From assembly GCF_003428625.2 (NCBI RefSeq), contig NZ_QVQT02000008.1:71420-135419 (forward strand): DNA of 64,000 bases, written 5' to 3'. How positions within the stretch are numbered: the first letter of the stretch is position 1; each line of letters begins with the position of its first letter. The translations under genes were made by a program, and so were the position numbers. Below are positions 24,928 through 34,508 of the stretch, piece by piece. The stretch is from Paracidobacterium acidisoli (lineage in GTDB: Bacteria; Acidobacteriota; Terriglobia; Terriglobales; Acidobacteriaceae). The notes below the pieces were generated by a model, which had not been told where the DNA came from, did no database searches, and saw only the letters and a program-made list of their open reading frames with translations.

Positions 24928-27900
24928 CTACTGCAGCATCTGCAGTGCCTTTTTTGCATTTGCATTGTCCGGCTCGGCCTGCAGCAGATCGAGCATGACC
25001 TGCCGCGCCTTTTGCTTATCTCCCTGAAGGGCGAAAAGGCGCGCAAGGTTGAACCATGACTGATCGTAGGTAGGAACGAGGCGAATGCAGGCGCGGAATT
25101 GCTCCTCTGCCTTCGCGTAATCCCGCTCATGCACGTAGAGAACGCCGAGATTGTTCAGCGCTTCGGGGTAGTCAGGACGCAGCGTGATGGCCCTCTGCAG
25201 CGCATCTGCCGCCTGCGCGAGTTGGTTCTGCTGCGCGTAGAGCATGCCCAGGCTGTAGTTCGCTTCCGGGTCGTCGGGCTGCAGGGCAAGCGCGCGATTC
25301 AGATAGTCACTCGCCTGCTCGTACGATCCCTGCCTGCGATACACATTGCCCAGGTTCAGCAGAGCGATGGCGTAACCGGGCCGCAGAAGCAGAGACTGCT
25401 GAAAATCTTTGATGGCCTCATCCGGGTTGTTCTGCTGCGCGGCCATCATGCCAAGGTTGTTCCATGCCTCCGGATAATTGGGGCGCAGCTTCAGCGTCTG
25501 CTCCAGATACTGTCGCGACTGCTGAAAGTCATTTCGTCTCAGATAGAGCGTGCCGAGGTTGTAATACGCCTCCGCATCGTCCGGCTTGGCGGCGATAACC
25601 TGCCGGAACGATGCCTCCGCCTGTTCCAGATAGCCGTGCTGGAACATTGCTACGCCATAGGTAAAGTCATTGCGCTGGAAGGTGTCCTGGCAAAGAACGC
25701 CCCCCAGCGGCAGGGCCTTCCGCATGCGGTCGGCAGCCGTTGACGGCGCGGAGCGCACATCGTCCGCCAGCTTCTGCGGATCGAGCGGCCCCTGATACAC
25801 CTTCACGATCATGCCGTCTTTATCGAGCAGGAACGATGTCGGGATGGGAAGGTCGCGGCGGCGATCGAAGAGGTAGCGATAGATGATGTTGTAGATTCCG
25901 GCAGTCTCTTCGGTCGCGAAGAGGACAGGAAACGAGAAGCGCTCCTGCTGTACGAAGGCCTGCGATGCCGGAAGGTGCTGCGCATCGTCGACGTTGATCG
26001 CCACGACAGCCAGCTGCGCTGCTGCAAGGTCAGCGGAGTGGAGCTCGAGCCGTGTGAGCCCTTCGCGTGAAGCGGGTGCCGTGGAGGTCCAGAAGCTGAG
26101 GAGCGTGAAGCGGCCGCGAAACGACGCAGGCGTATGCGTGCTGCCCGTCAGGTCGGGCAGAGAAAAATCCGGAGCCTTCAGCGGCTCGATCAGCCAGGTC
26201 TCGGCGACATTCGGCAGCGACTCCTTTGGAGGCTGCGTGCCTGGTTCGCTCCACGCCGCGGGCGGCGCGGAGAAGGGAACGGCGGCGAAGGTTGATGAGC
26301 CCTCTTCGATCTCGATGCGGTGATTGACCGGCAGCCGGTCGAAGTGCTGCGACAGGCCGCCGGGCCACTGAATCGTCGCGCGAATCGTGCCCTCTTCTTT
26401 TCCGACGCCGAAGAAGAGCTCCTTTGTGTGCTGAGCCAGAAATCCGGAGCCGGCCTCGAGCGATTTCATCTGGCGAAGGCTGCCGACTTCGACCGTGATC
26501 GACGCTCCGATCGCATCGCGATTGCTCTTTTGTCCGCGCAGGCGGAAGGAGATCGAGTGGCCGATGTCCTTCATCGCATTGCGCAGAATGCGCAGCTGCG
26601 GCGCATTGCGATTTTTGAGAATGACCTCCAGTCGGCCGTCGTGATCGAGATCGGCGAGCGCGAAGGAGCGGCTGTCTTCAGGGAAGTCGAGGCCGACGAC
26701 GCCCGAGACTTCGGAGAATGTGCCGTCGCGGTTGTTGGCGAACATCACGTTGCGCTCGTAGGCGCTCCAGGAGCGGTCGGAGCGGATCAGCTCATTCAGC
26801 GCGTTCCATCCATGCTCATACGCCAGCGACGGGGTGGCATCTTCGGGCGACCGGCCCACCACCTGCCGCCAGAAGAAGCTGGCCAGATCCTCGCGCTCGG
26901 GTCCGGAGATGTAGCCATTGGCGACATAGAGATCGGGCCAGCCGTCGTGATCGAAGTCCCAGAAGTCGGAGCACCACGACCAGCGGCCCATCTCCACGCC
27001 GGCCTCGGCGCCAATGTTCTGAAACGTTCCGTCGCCCTGATTGCGATAGAGCGAATTGCCGCGCGCATGTCTGCGGTAGAGCGAGCGAATGGCCTCCGGC
27101 GCCTGCTGGTGAAAGATCGTCTGCGCCGCAACGCGCTGGCCCGCGGACGACCACATGTTGGCTGCGTAGATGTCCTGCTTTCCGTCGTTGTCGCAGTCAG
27201 ACCAGGCGGCGCTCATGCCCGCGCCCGCATCCTGTACGTGAGCGGCTTCTGAAACAGCGGCGAAGGTGCCGTCGCCATTGTTGCGATAGAGATTGCTGCG
27301 GCCGAAATCGTTAGCGACATAGAGATCGGGCCATCCGTTCGCATCGAAGTCGCCCCAGGCGCAGGCGAAGCTGTAGCGGTCGTTCTCAGCATTGAGCCCT
27401 GCCGCATCGGTCCTGTCTTCGAAGGCGCCGTCGCCTTCATTGTGCAGAAGAAAGTTGGGTGGACCGTTCCGTGCGTCGAAGTAAGGCACCGGATAGTGAT
27501 ACTGGTCGAGGCCGAGATAGTAGTTATACAGGCAGAAATAAATATCCAGCCGGCCATCGTGATCGTAGTCGGCAACGGCAGCGTGGGTGAAGGTTCCCTG
27601 CGGCTGCTTTTTGAAGCGGAAGGCGTCGCGCTTCAGTGAAAAGGTTCCGTCGCCCTGATTGAGAAAGAGCAAAGGGCCGCTGCCGCAGACCACCAGAAGA
27701 TCCTGCAGCCCCTTGTTCCTGAAGTCGGCAAAGAGCGCGCAGGCCGTGCTGTCAAGGACACCGACTCCGGCCTTTTCCGTGACGTCCTCAAAGGTGCCGT
27801 CGCCGCGATTGCGATAGAGACGATTGGGCAGCCCGGCCGGCTGCGAGACGTAGAGATCGTCGAAGCCGTCGTGATCGAAGTCGCCCACGGCGATGCCGTT

Positions 27901-28779
27901 GTTTCCGTAGACATCGATGCCGCAGGCGCCGTCGAGAACCGTTCGCCAGTAGTCGACGCCGCGCAGCATCTGGCGCGTGTAAGATTCCGTTCCGCCGAGG
28001 CACTGCGAGGTGACGTCGAGGAATACAGGAGAATGCGCCGTCGCGGCCGTCTCTTCGCGGGCCTTCCAGAGACGCGCCTTCCATGTGCCTGACGAATCGC
28101 GGGACCACTCGGTCTGCCAGGAGCCGACACGCTCCTCGCGCCGTTCATCGCCGCGCGTGGCGACAAGGTCGTAGCGAATCTCCGCGCGCACGGCAGGCGG
28201 ACTCCCTGCAATTCTGCCGCTCACGATCTCTTCGATCTGAACCATCTCGAACTCGGCGGTTTCCACATGGTGAAACGGGCTGAGCCACGCCTGAACGCTG
28301 CGCAGAAATTCTGCCTGACCGGACACCGCATCCGGAGCGAACCGCTTTCGGGCTGCGTCGACTCCGCCGCCTGTGCGCAGAGCGGTCTCACCGGACGCGG
28401 TGAGTGGAGAGGCTTCGATCAGGGGATCGAGAAACTTCGACAGGCCGAAGAGGTCGCGGGGCGATGTGAGGATCGAACGGCTCCACTCCCGAAGAATGGC
28501 TTCGATCTCAAATGCATACTTTTCCGTTACATATTCATCCGAGCCGGGAGCGACCAGGCGAAGAACGTCTTCAAGCGGCGACCGCGCCGGATACCGGGGC
28601 GTCAGATGCACATCGGAGAAGGGAAGCGCGGCATCTTCTTTTGGCAGCGCCGGAGTAAAACCGGGCAGAAGCGGAAGCCCATGAAAGGGCGCGGCGCGCA
28701 GAAGCAGAGGCGCGAACCCCATCCCTCTGATAAATGCCCGCCGGGAAAGGCCCCGGCCCTTATTTTTGTAAAGCGACAT
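24928..28779 (-). CDS. Multidomain Tat-exported protein: FG-GAP/ASPIC + cysteine-less TlpA-like domain + TPR
   Basis: A 1283-residue fusion. Order of parts: a Tat signal GLSRRAFIRGMGFAPLLL (about 10-40), an unassigned domain (about 50-250), FG-GAP/VCBS repeats with DFDHDGFDD, DYDHDGRLDI, DCDNDGKQDI, DFDHDGWPD (about 265-680), ASPIC/UnbV (NRDAIGASITVEVGSLRQM, about 735-800), a redoxin fold (PDFSLPDLTGSTHTPASFRG then LLSFWTSTAPAS) at about 850-1010, and at least seven TPRs to the end (YYNLGTLYLRRNDFQQSRQYL). The thioredoxin CxxC position reads STAPAS, so it cannot be a thiol oxidoreductase. The start at ATG 28779 is favoured by GGAA nine bases upstream; ATG 28788 is possible. It lies 25 bases before the CRTAC1 gene, likely an operon. 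Confidence 0.88.
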   Translation of the reverse strand: MSLYKNKGRGLSRRAFIRGMGFAPLLLRAAPFHGLPLLPGFTPALPKEDAALPFSDVHLTPRYPARSPLEDVLRLVAPGSDEYVTEKYAFEIEAILREWSRSILTSPRDLFGLSKFLDPLIEASPLTASGETALRTGGGVDAARKRFAPDAVSGQAEFLRSVQAWLSPFHHVETAEFEMVQIEEIVSGRIAGSPPAVRAEIRYDLVATRGDERREERVGSWQTEWSRDSSGTWKARLWKAREETAATAHSPVFLDVTSQCLGGTESYTRQMLRGVDYWRTVLDGACGIDVYGNNGIAVGDFDHDGFDDLYVSQPAGLPNRLYRNRGDGTFEDVTEKAGVGVLDSTACALFADFRNKGLQDLLVVCGSGPLLFLNQGDGTFSLKRDAFRFKKQPQGTFTHAAVADYDHDGRLDIYFCLYNYYLGLDQYHYPVPYFDARNGPPNFLLHNEGDGAFEDRTDAAGLNAENDRYSFACAWGDFDANGWPDLYVANDFGRSNLYRNNGDGTFAAVSEAAHVQDAGAGMSAAWSDCDNDGKQDIYAANMWSSAGQRVAAQTIFHQQAPEAIRSLYRRHARGNSLYRNQGDGTFQNIGAEAGVEMGRWSWCSDFWDFDHDGWPDLYVANGYISGPEREDLASFFWRQVVGRSPEDATPSLAYEHGWNALNELIRSDRSWSAYERNVMFANNRDGTFSEVSGVVGLDFPEDSRSFALADLDHDGRLEVILKNRNAPQLRILRNAMKDIGHSISFRLRGQKSNRDAIGASITVEVGSLRQMKSLEAGSGFLAQHTKELFFGVGKEEGTIRATIQWPGGLSQHFDRLPVNHRIEIEEGSSTFAAVPFSAPPAAWSEPGTQPPKESLPNVAETWLIEPLKAPDFSLPDLTGSTHTPASFRGRFTLLSFWTSTAPASREGLTRLELHSADLAAAQLAVVAINVDDAQHLPASQAFVQQERFSFPVLFATEETAGIYNIIYRYLFDRRRDLPIPTSFLLDKDGMIVKVYQGPLDPQKLADDVRSAPSTAADRMRKALPLGGVLCQDTFQRNDFTYGVAMFQHGYLEQAEASFRQVIAAKPDDAEAYYNLGTLYLRRNDFQQSRQYLEQTLKLRPNYPEAWNNLGMMAAQQNNPDEAIKDFQQSLLLRPGYAIALLNLGNVYRRQGSYEQASDYLNRALALQPDDPEANYSLGMLYAQQNQLAQAADALQRAITLRPDYPEALNNLGVLYVHERDYAKAEEQFRACIRLVPTYDQSWFNLARLFALQGDKQKARQVMLDLLQAEPDNANAKKALQMLQ

Positions 28780-28922
28780 CTCTGTCATTTCCGATGAGCG
28801 GGCAAAGTGTCTGCATCCTAGCACAACGGGCCAGGCGTCCCAAAGGGTCGTTGGCATCGAGCGAATGAACGCTTGAACTGTCCTTTTTTATCAGTCACAT
28901 ACAGAGCGTCTCCACCTTTTGG

Positions 28923-28952
28923 TTGACAGGGTTCATTTCTCTGTGTTCTAGT
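28923..28952 (+). promoter_or_regulatory. Predicted sigma-70-type promoter of the TonB receptor gene
   Basis: A perfect -35 hexamer TTGACA (28923-28928) is followed after 18 bases by TCTAGT (28947-28952), four of six matches to TATAAT. Transcription would begin near 28959, just upstream of two LacI-type operators and about 105 bases before the ATG of the receptor gene. Confidence 0.55.
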
Positions 28953-28967
28953 CTCCTCCGGAATCAA

Positions 28968-29003
28968 TGTAAGCGTTTTACCCGTTGTATGTAACCGATT
29001 GCA
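28968..29003 (+). promoter_or_regulatory. Two LacI-family operator sites, 22 bp apart
   Basis: TGTAACCGATTGCA (28990-29003) fits the LacI/GalR-family pattern TGNAANCGNTTNCA at every defined position. TGTAAGCGTTTTAC (28968-28981) fits all but the last two. The central CG steps are 22 bases apart, close to two helical turns, so two dimers would bind on the same face. The position just downstream of the predicted start site suits repression relieved by a ligand. No lacI-type gene is in the window. Confidence 0.65.
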
Positions 29004-29063
29004 CACTCGAGTCAGCGCGCAGGCGCAAATGACCATCGTGCGGGGAAAGTGGAGGTTTTTCGG

Positions 29064-32000
29064 ATGAGCCATGATCGCAATATATTCAGCAAATTACGGC
29101 CTCTGGGCTGGATTGCGTTTGCTGCTATCTGTTTTACTGTCATGCAAATGCAGCCGGCATTCGGGCAGGTGGACGAGGGGTCCCTTACCGGAACGGTGCA
29201 GGATACTTCAGGCGCGGTGGTTCCAAATGCGCATGTCACCCTGCTGAACACGGACCAGGGTCTGAACCTTGAAACGATCACCAACCAGGCGGGCGCGTAT
29301 ACGTTTTCACCGGTGCGCATCGGCCACTACTCGGTGAGCGTCACCGCGCCGGGTTTTGCCGAGACGACGCAGAAGAACCTTGAGGTTCACGTCTCGCAGA
29401 ATCTGCTGGTGAACATTCAGCTTCAGCCGGGCACGACGACGCAGACCGTGGAAGTGACCACGGCGCCGCCGGTGCTGCAGACCGAAGATGCTTCGGTAGG
29501 ACAAACGGTCGGTACGCAGACAGTGAACAGCCTGCCGCTTAACGGCCGTAACTTCACCTTCCTGGCCCAGCTCGGCGCCGGCGTGAATACTCCCGAAGCC
29601 GACACGCGCGGCAACGCGGCCTCCGGCGCGTTTTCAGCGAACGGTCTTCGTCCCGCGCAGAACAACTATCTGCTCGACGGCATCGACAACAACTCCAATG
29701 CCGTCGACTTCCTGAACGGAACCAACTTCATCATCCTTCCTCCACTGGATGCGATTCAGGAATTCAAGGTACAGACGGCGGACTTCAGCGCCGAATACGG
29801 ACGCTCCGCGGGCGCGGTGCTCAACGCCACCATCAAATCGGGAACCAACAGCATCCACGGTGTTGCCTGGGAGTTCTTCCGCAACGATAAGCTCGATGCT
29901 TCCGATTACTTCGAGACCAATGGCAAGGGCGAGTATCGCCAGAACCAGTTCGGTGCTCTGATCGGCGGTCCGGTCATCAAGAACAAGCTCTTCTTCTTCG
30001 GCGATTACGAAGGTCTGCGGCGCGTGCAGGGCACGGCGACCACCAGCACTGTGCCGACCGCATTGGAGCGCAACAGCGGCTACACGGATTTCACCGATAT
30101 CATCACAAGCTCACCGAGCATCGATGCTCTGGGACGCACCATTCTGCAGGGCACCATTCTCGACCCCACGACCACCCGTCAGGTGGCGGGCGGCGCTTAT
30201 GTGCGCGATCCGTATGGCCTGAGCACCTGCTCTGATCCAACGCATCCGACACCGGCCAGCTGCCCGGGTCTGAACCAGCTCACCGGTCCTACGGCACAGC
30301 TTGATCCGAATGCGATCAAGCTGCTGAATCTGTTGCCTGCGCCGACCAAATCGACGCTGACGAACAACTATGCATCGAGCCCCAGTCTTTATGAGCATCG
30401 CAACGCCTTCGATACGCGTGAAGACTTCAACGCCTCCGATAAGGATCAGGCCTTCGTCCGCTTCAGCTGGGTCGACGACCCGCAGTTCATCCCGGGAGCC
30501 TTCGGCGGCATCGCAGACGGCGGCGCCTTCCAGCAGGGCATTCAGACGGCAAAGTCCGATCAGGCGGTTGCCGCGTGGACACACGTCTTTAGTCCCAGCA
30601 CCATCAACGTTGCACGGGTGGGCTGGAACCATCTTCACACCACACGATTCGGACCGGACGGCAACACAACCGGCATTCCGGGACAGTTCGGCATTCAGGG
30701 AGTCCAGCAGGTAGCGGAAAACGGCGGTCTTCCCACGCTGACGATCAGCGGGCTGTCGCAGTTCGGCAGCAACCCGTATCTGCCTTCGGACGAAGTCAGC
30801 GAAACTCTGCAGGCAGCAGACGACTTCACGAAGATTTACGGCAACCACAGCTTCAAGATGGGTATTGAGTTCCAGAACGTACACTTCTCGACGCTGCAGC
30901 CTGCGTATTCGAGAGGCTCGTTCGACTACAACGGCACCTTCACCGATGTCGTGAATCAAAACAGCAAGACAACGGGTCCGGCGCAGTTCCTGCTCGATCC
31001 AATAGCATCAAGTGTTGGCGGACCAGACTTCGTCGGTGGCCCCGATCAGGTACAGGCCTCCAACATCAGCAAAACCTATGATGCCCGGAAATATCTGGCT
31101 CTCTATTTCCAGGATGACTGGAAGGTCACTCCAAGGCTGACCCTCAATCTTGGTCTGCGCTGGGATTATTTCACTCCGATCAGCGAGACGAACGGAGGTC
31201 AGGCCAACTTTATCCAGAGTGGTCCACCCAATGGCGGTCCGATCTTCCTGCTTCCGAAGACCGGAAAGGACAACAGGGATCTGTCTTCGACGGCCAACAA
31301 TTCGGCGCTGAACGGAAACGGCTTCCTGGACCTGCTGGCAAACGATGGCATCACGCTGGTGGAAACCGACAAGTACGGGGACGGACTTGTGCAGACGCAG
31401 AAGTCCAACTTCGCCCCGCGCTTCGGAGTGGCATTCCAGGTCACGCCGAGGTTCGTTACCCGCGGCGGCGTCGGCATCTCCTACAACGCCTTTGAAAATC
31501 AGGGATACGGACCGAACATCGGTGAGAACTATCCCTTCGTTTACAACTTTAACTATCAGCAGCAGAACCTCGGCATTCCAGGCGTCACGCCGATCAGCGC
31601 AGGCTCTCCCTATGCTGGTTGCGGATCGGCTGTAAATTCCTCCGGAACGCCGACCGGAACAGCGACCACCGAGGCAGGTCTTGCCTGCCTGGCCTTCACT
31701 CCGCTGGCAGTAAACGCTCAGGGGCTGAGTCTGCAGGGGCTTCAGTTCAATTACCAGACTCCGCGCACAGTGAGCGCGAACCTCACCTTCCAGTACTCGC
31801 TGACGCATACTCTGTCTGCACAGGCCGCTTATGTGCTCACGGATGGCGACAACCTGCAGGCTGGGGTTGGCAATAACTGGGTATCGCAAATCCTGCCGGC
31901 CGGCATCAGCACCAAGCCGTACGTGCCGTTCCCTGATTTCTCGCAGCAGGCGAGCTATCAGCGAACCATTGGGCACAGCATCTACAACGGTCTGCAGACC

Positions 32001-32840
32001 CAGCTGGAACAGCAGCTTGGCAACGGACTGACGTACCTGCTCACCTACACCTACTCGAAGACGCTTTCCGATGCGGGCGACCTGCTGAACGGCGGAAGCA
32101 CCAACGGGTTCCGCGCGCCGTATGTGCCGGGACTGGGACCCCACTTCGACTGGGGTCTGGCTGATTTCGACATTCGCAATGTCTTCCACTTCAGCGGCGG
32201 CTATCAGCTGCCGTTCGGTAAAGACAAGCAGTTTATGGCGAGTTCCGGCAAGCTGGCGAACGCCGTCGTCGGGGGATGGAGCGTCAACTGGATCGTCACT
32301 CTGCAGGGTGGTCAGCCGGTCAGCCTCAGCTGCCCGTCCGGAACCACATCGGGAACAAACTGCAACGATGTCAGGGTCTCGGGACAGAGCGAAAAACTTG
32401 GACTGCACACGGATTCCAACGGAAACCTGAGCTGGTTCGGTAATCCGAAGGCCTTCCAGCAGCCCTGCGAGCTGGGAACGGATTCCTCGGGCAACACGGT
32501 TCCGATTCCAGGCACGCCCCCCGGCTGCATTCCGCTGTCGGGCCCTCAGGCTCTGGGCTGGGGACCATCGACAACAATGGGACCGGGCTTCCGTCGCTTT
32601 GACTTCTCGATGTTCAAGGCATTCGCCCTCAACGAACGCTTCTCGATGCAGTTCCGGGCGGAGTTCTTCAACATCCTGAACCATCCGAACTTCAATGCGC
32701 CGAACTTTGGCGGCAACGGTGTGACGGCGGTTTCGAACTCCAGCAACTTCAACAGCCCCAACTTCGGCGAAATCGGGTCGACTCGCGATGCTCCGTTCGA
32801 TCCGAGACAGATTCAGTTCGCGCTGAAGCTGTATTACTAA
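29064..32840 (+). CDS. TonB-dependent receptor, Oar-like with CarboxypepD regulatory domain
   Basis: A 1258-residue outer-membrane receptor. A signal peptide (WIAFAAICFTVMQMQPAFGQ) precedes a CarboxypepD_reg domain at about 40-125 (GSLTGTVQDTSGAVVPNAH), the plug with VNSLPLNGRNFTFLAQLGAG and FSAEYGRSAGAVLNATIKSG, and a 22-strand-type barrel ending IQFALKLYY. Start ATG 29064 has GGAGG about nine bases upstream. Upstream are a TTGACA promoter and two LacI-type operators, suggesting induction by a carbohydrate-derived signal. Downstream on the same strand are a TPR protein, a phosphatase-like Tat protein and an unknown protein, probably a polycistronic unit. Confidence 0.94.
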   Translation: MSHDRNIFSKLRPLGWIAFAAICFTVMQMQPAFGQVDEGSLTGTVQDTSGAVVPNAHVTLLNTDQGLNLETITNQAGAYTFSPVRIGHYSVSVTAPGFAETTQKNLEVHVSQNLLVNIQLQPGTTTQTVEVTTAPPVLQTEDASVGQTVGTQTVNSLPLNGRNFTFLAQLGAGVNTPEADTRGNAASGAFSANGLRPAQNNYLLDGIDNNSNAVDFLNGTNFIILPPLDAIQEFKVQTADFSAEYGRSAGAVLNATIKSGTNSIHGVAWEFFRNDKLDASDYFETNGKGEYRQNQFGALIGGPVIKNKLFFFGDYEGLRRVQGTATTSTVPTALERNSGYTDFTDIITSSPSIDALGRTILQGTILDPTTTRQVAGGAYVRDPYGLSTCSDPTHPTPASCPGLNQLTGPTAQLDPNAIKLLNLLPAPTKSTLTNNYASSPSLYEHRNAFDTREDFNASDKDQAFVRFSWVDDPQFIPGAFGGIADGGAFQQGIQTAKSDQAVAAWTHVFSPSTINVARVGWNHLHTTRFGPDGNTTGIPGQFGIQGVQQVAENGGLPTLTISGLSQFGSNPYLPSDEVSETLQAADDFTKIYGNHSFKMGIEFQNVHFSTLQPAYSRGSFDYNGTFTDVVNQNSKTTGPAQFLLDPIASSVGGPDFVGGPDQVQASNISKTYDARKYLALYFQDDWKVTPRLTLNLGLRWDYFTPISETNGGQANFIQSGPPNGGPIFLLPKTGKDNRDLSSTANNSALNGNGFLDLLANDGITLVETDKYGDGLVQTQKSNFAPRFGVAFQVTPRFVTRGGVGISYNAFENQGYGPNIGENYPFVYNFNYQQQNLGIPGVTPISAGSPYAGCGSAVNSSGTPTGTATTEAGLACLAFTPLAVNAQGLSLQGLQFNYQTPRTVSANLTFQYSLTHTLSAQAAYVLTDGDNLQAGVGNNWVSQILPAGISTKPYVPFPDFSQQASYQRTIGHSIYNGLQTQLEQQLGNGLTYLLTYTYSKTLSDAGDLLNGGSTNGFRAPYVPGLGPHFDWGLADFDIRNVFHFSGGYQLPFGKDKQFMASSGKLANAVVGGWSVNWIVTLQGGQPVSLSCPSGTTSGTNCNDVRVSGQSEKLGLHTDSNGNLSWFGNPKAFQQPCELGTDSSGNTVPIPGTPPGCIPLSGPQALGWGPSTTMGPGFRRFDFSMFKAFALNERFSMQFRAEFFNILNHPNFNAPNFGGNGVTAVSNSSNFNSPNFGEIGSTRDAPFDPRQIQFALKLYY

Positions 32841-32956
32841 GCCTGTGTCATCAGGCTAAGATGAAAGCAACTCCGGGAAGGCACGCCTGCCGGGTGTCTT
32901 CCCGATTGCTTTTCTCCACTGTGTTTTATTCAGGCGGCGACAACAGGAGCGCATGG

Positions 32957-34387
32957 GTGAGCCGAAGGCCGCGGTTTCGGCTGATGACGCTGTGTTCTCT
33001 CCTGGTCTGCACAGGAATCGCTGCGACCGCTCAGAACAACAGAAGCGACAGCCGAAGCCGGAAGCTGGAGCAGCAGTTTGAGGCTGCGGTTGCGCAGTAC
33101 AACGCCGGTCATCTTCCCGAGGCGGCGGCGCAGCTCGAAGCGATGCTGCCGGTGGTGCCGAACAGCTTCGAGGTGCACGAGCTTCTGGGACAGGTCTACG
33201 CCTCGGAGTCGCAGAATGCGAAGGCCGTCGCGCAGTTCCAGGCCGCTGTCCGGTTAAAACCGGATTCGGCGGCGGCGAGGACCAATCTGGCCGCGAGTCT
33301 GCTGCGCGCGGGAAATTCTGCGCTGGCCGGCGAGCAGTTCCGCAGGGCGCGGGAGCTTGAGCCGTCGAATTACGATGCGAATCACAATCTCGGAGAGTTC
33401 TATATTCAGTCGGGCAAACTGGCGGAGGCGCTGCCGTTTCTGGAGCAGGCGCAGCACCTTCGTCCCACGGCATACGACAACGGGTACGATCTGGCGCAGG
33501 CCCGTTTTCTGACCGGCCACCTCGCCGATGCGCGGCAGCTCGTTCAAAGCCTCATACAACAGAACAATGCCGCGGAGCTGCACGCCCTGCTCGGCCAGAT
33601 CGATGAGAAGGATGGAAAGTTTCTCGACGCGGCGAATGAGCTGGAGACCGCAGCGCACATGGACCCGAGCGAAGACAACCTGTTTAACTGGGCAGGAGAG
33701 CTGCTTCTGCACCGGACCTATGAACCGGCGATCCAGATCTTTCAGGAGGCTGTGCGGCGTTATCCGAAGTCGCCCCGGCTGTGGATCGGTCTGGGTGTGG
33801 CTGTGTACTGGCGCGGCAGATACGACGAAGCGGTAAAGGCGCTGGTGACGGCAGCGGATCTGAACCCGTCCGATTCCCGCTGCTACTTCTTTCTTTCGAA
33901 GGTGTATGACAACTCTCCCACTCAGGCAGGGGACGTTCTCCGGGTGTTTCGGCGGTATGCCGAGCTTCAGCCTCACAATGCTCTGGCCCAGTATGATTAC
34001 GCGATGAGTCTGTGGAGAGAAAAGCGGGCTGGGGGTATGAATCCGGATCTCGTGGAGGTGCAGTCTCTGCTTGAAAGGTCGGCGGCACTCGATCCGGCAT
34101 CTTCCGATGCCCGCCTGCAGCTTGGCAATCTCTACTTCGACCAGCATGAATATGACAAATCCATTCCCGAGTACGAGAGCGCGCTGAAGCTGAACCAGAA
34201 TCTTCCGGATGCGCATTACCGCCTGGGACAGGCCTGGGCCCGTACCGGGCAGAAAGACCGGGCGCAGAGTGAATTCCAGCTCTATAAGACCCTGCGGGCG
34301 CAACATCTGGCAGAGACGGACAAAGAGGCCGCCGATATTCAGGAGTTTGTGTATTCAGCGAAGGATGCTCCCACCGCGCATCCGTGA
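32957..34387 (+). CDS. Exported TPR repeat protein (paralogue of 21381-23096)
   Basis: A 476-residue TPR protein. I chose GTG at 32957 because AGGAG lies seven bases upstream and the product then begins SRRPRFRLMTLCSLLVCTG, a normal signal peptide cleaved after AATAQ. An ATG at 32861 would add 32 residues without a good ribosome site. Residues about 40-450 are made of TPR units (ARTNLAASLLRAGNSALAGE, ANHNLGEFYIQSGKLAEALP, ARLQLGNLYFDQHEYDKSIP). It lacks the CarboxypepD domain of its paralogue upstream of the FG-GAP genes. It lies 116 bases after the TonB receptor and probably acts in the periplasm as a scaffold. No enzymatic motif is seen. Confidence 0.85.
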   Translation: MSRRPRFRLMTLCSLLVCTGIAATAQNNRSDSRSRKLEQQFEAAVAQYNAGHLPEAAAQLEAMLPVVPNSFEVHELLGQVYASESQNAKAVAQFQAAVRLKPDSAAARTNLAASLLRAGNSALAGEQFRRARELEPSNYDANHNLGEFYIQSGKLAEALPFLEQAQHLRPTAYDNGYDLAQARFLTGHLADARQLVQSLIQQNNAAELHALLGQIDEKDGKFLDAANELETAAHMDPSEDNLFNWAGELLLHRTYEPAIQIFQEAVRRYPKSPRLWIGLGVAVYWRGRYDEAVKALVTAADLNPSDSRCYFFLSKVYDNSPTQAGDVLRVFRRYAELQPHNALAQYDYAMSLWREKRAGGMNPDLVEVQSLLERSAALDPASSDARLQLGNLYFDQHEYDKSIPEYESALKLNQNLPDAHYRLGQAWARTGQKDRAQSEFQLYKTLRAQHLAETDKEAADIQEFVYSAKDAPTAHP

Positions 34388-34508
34388 CCGTTGAAGGAGC
34401 GGAATGCGGAAGACGGAAAAAGCCGCAGGGAAAAGCGGCGCGGACAGGTAAAGGCGGATTCAGTTGACGATGCCATTATGCAGCAACGATTTTCCAAAGG
34501 CCCTTCGC

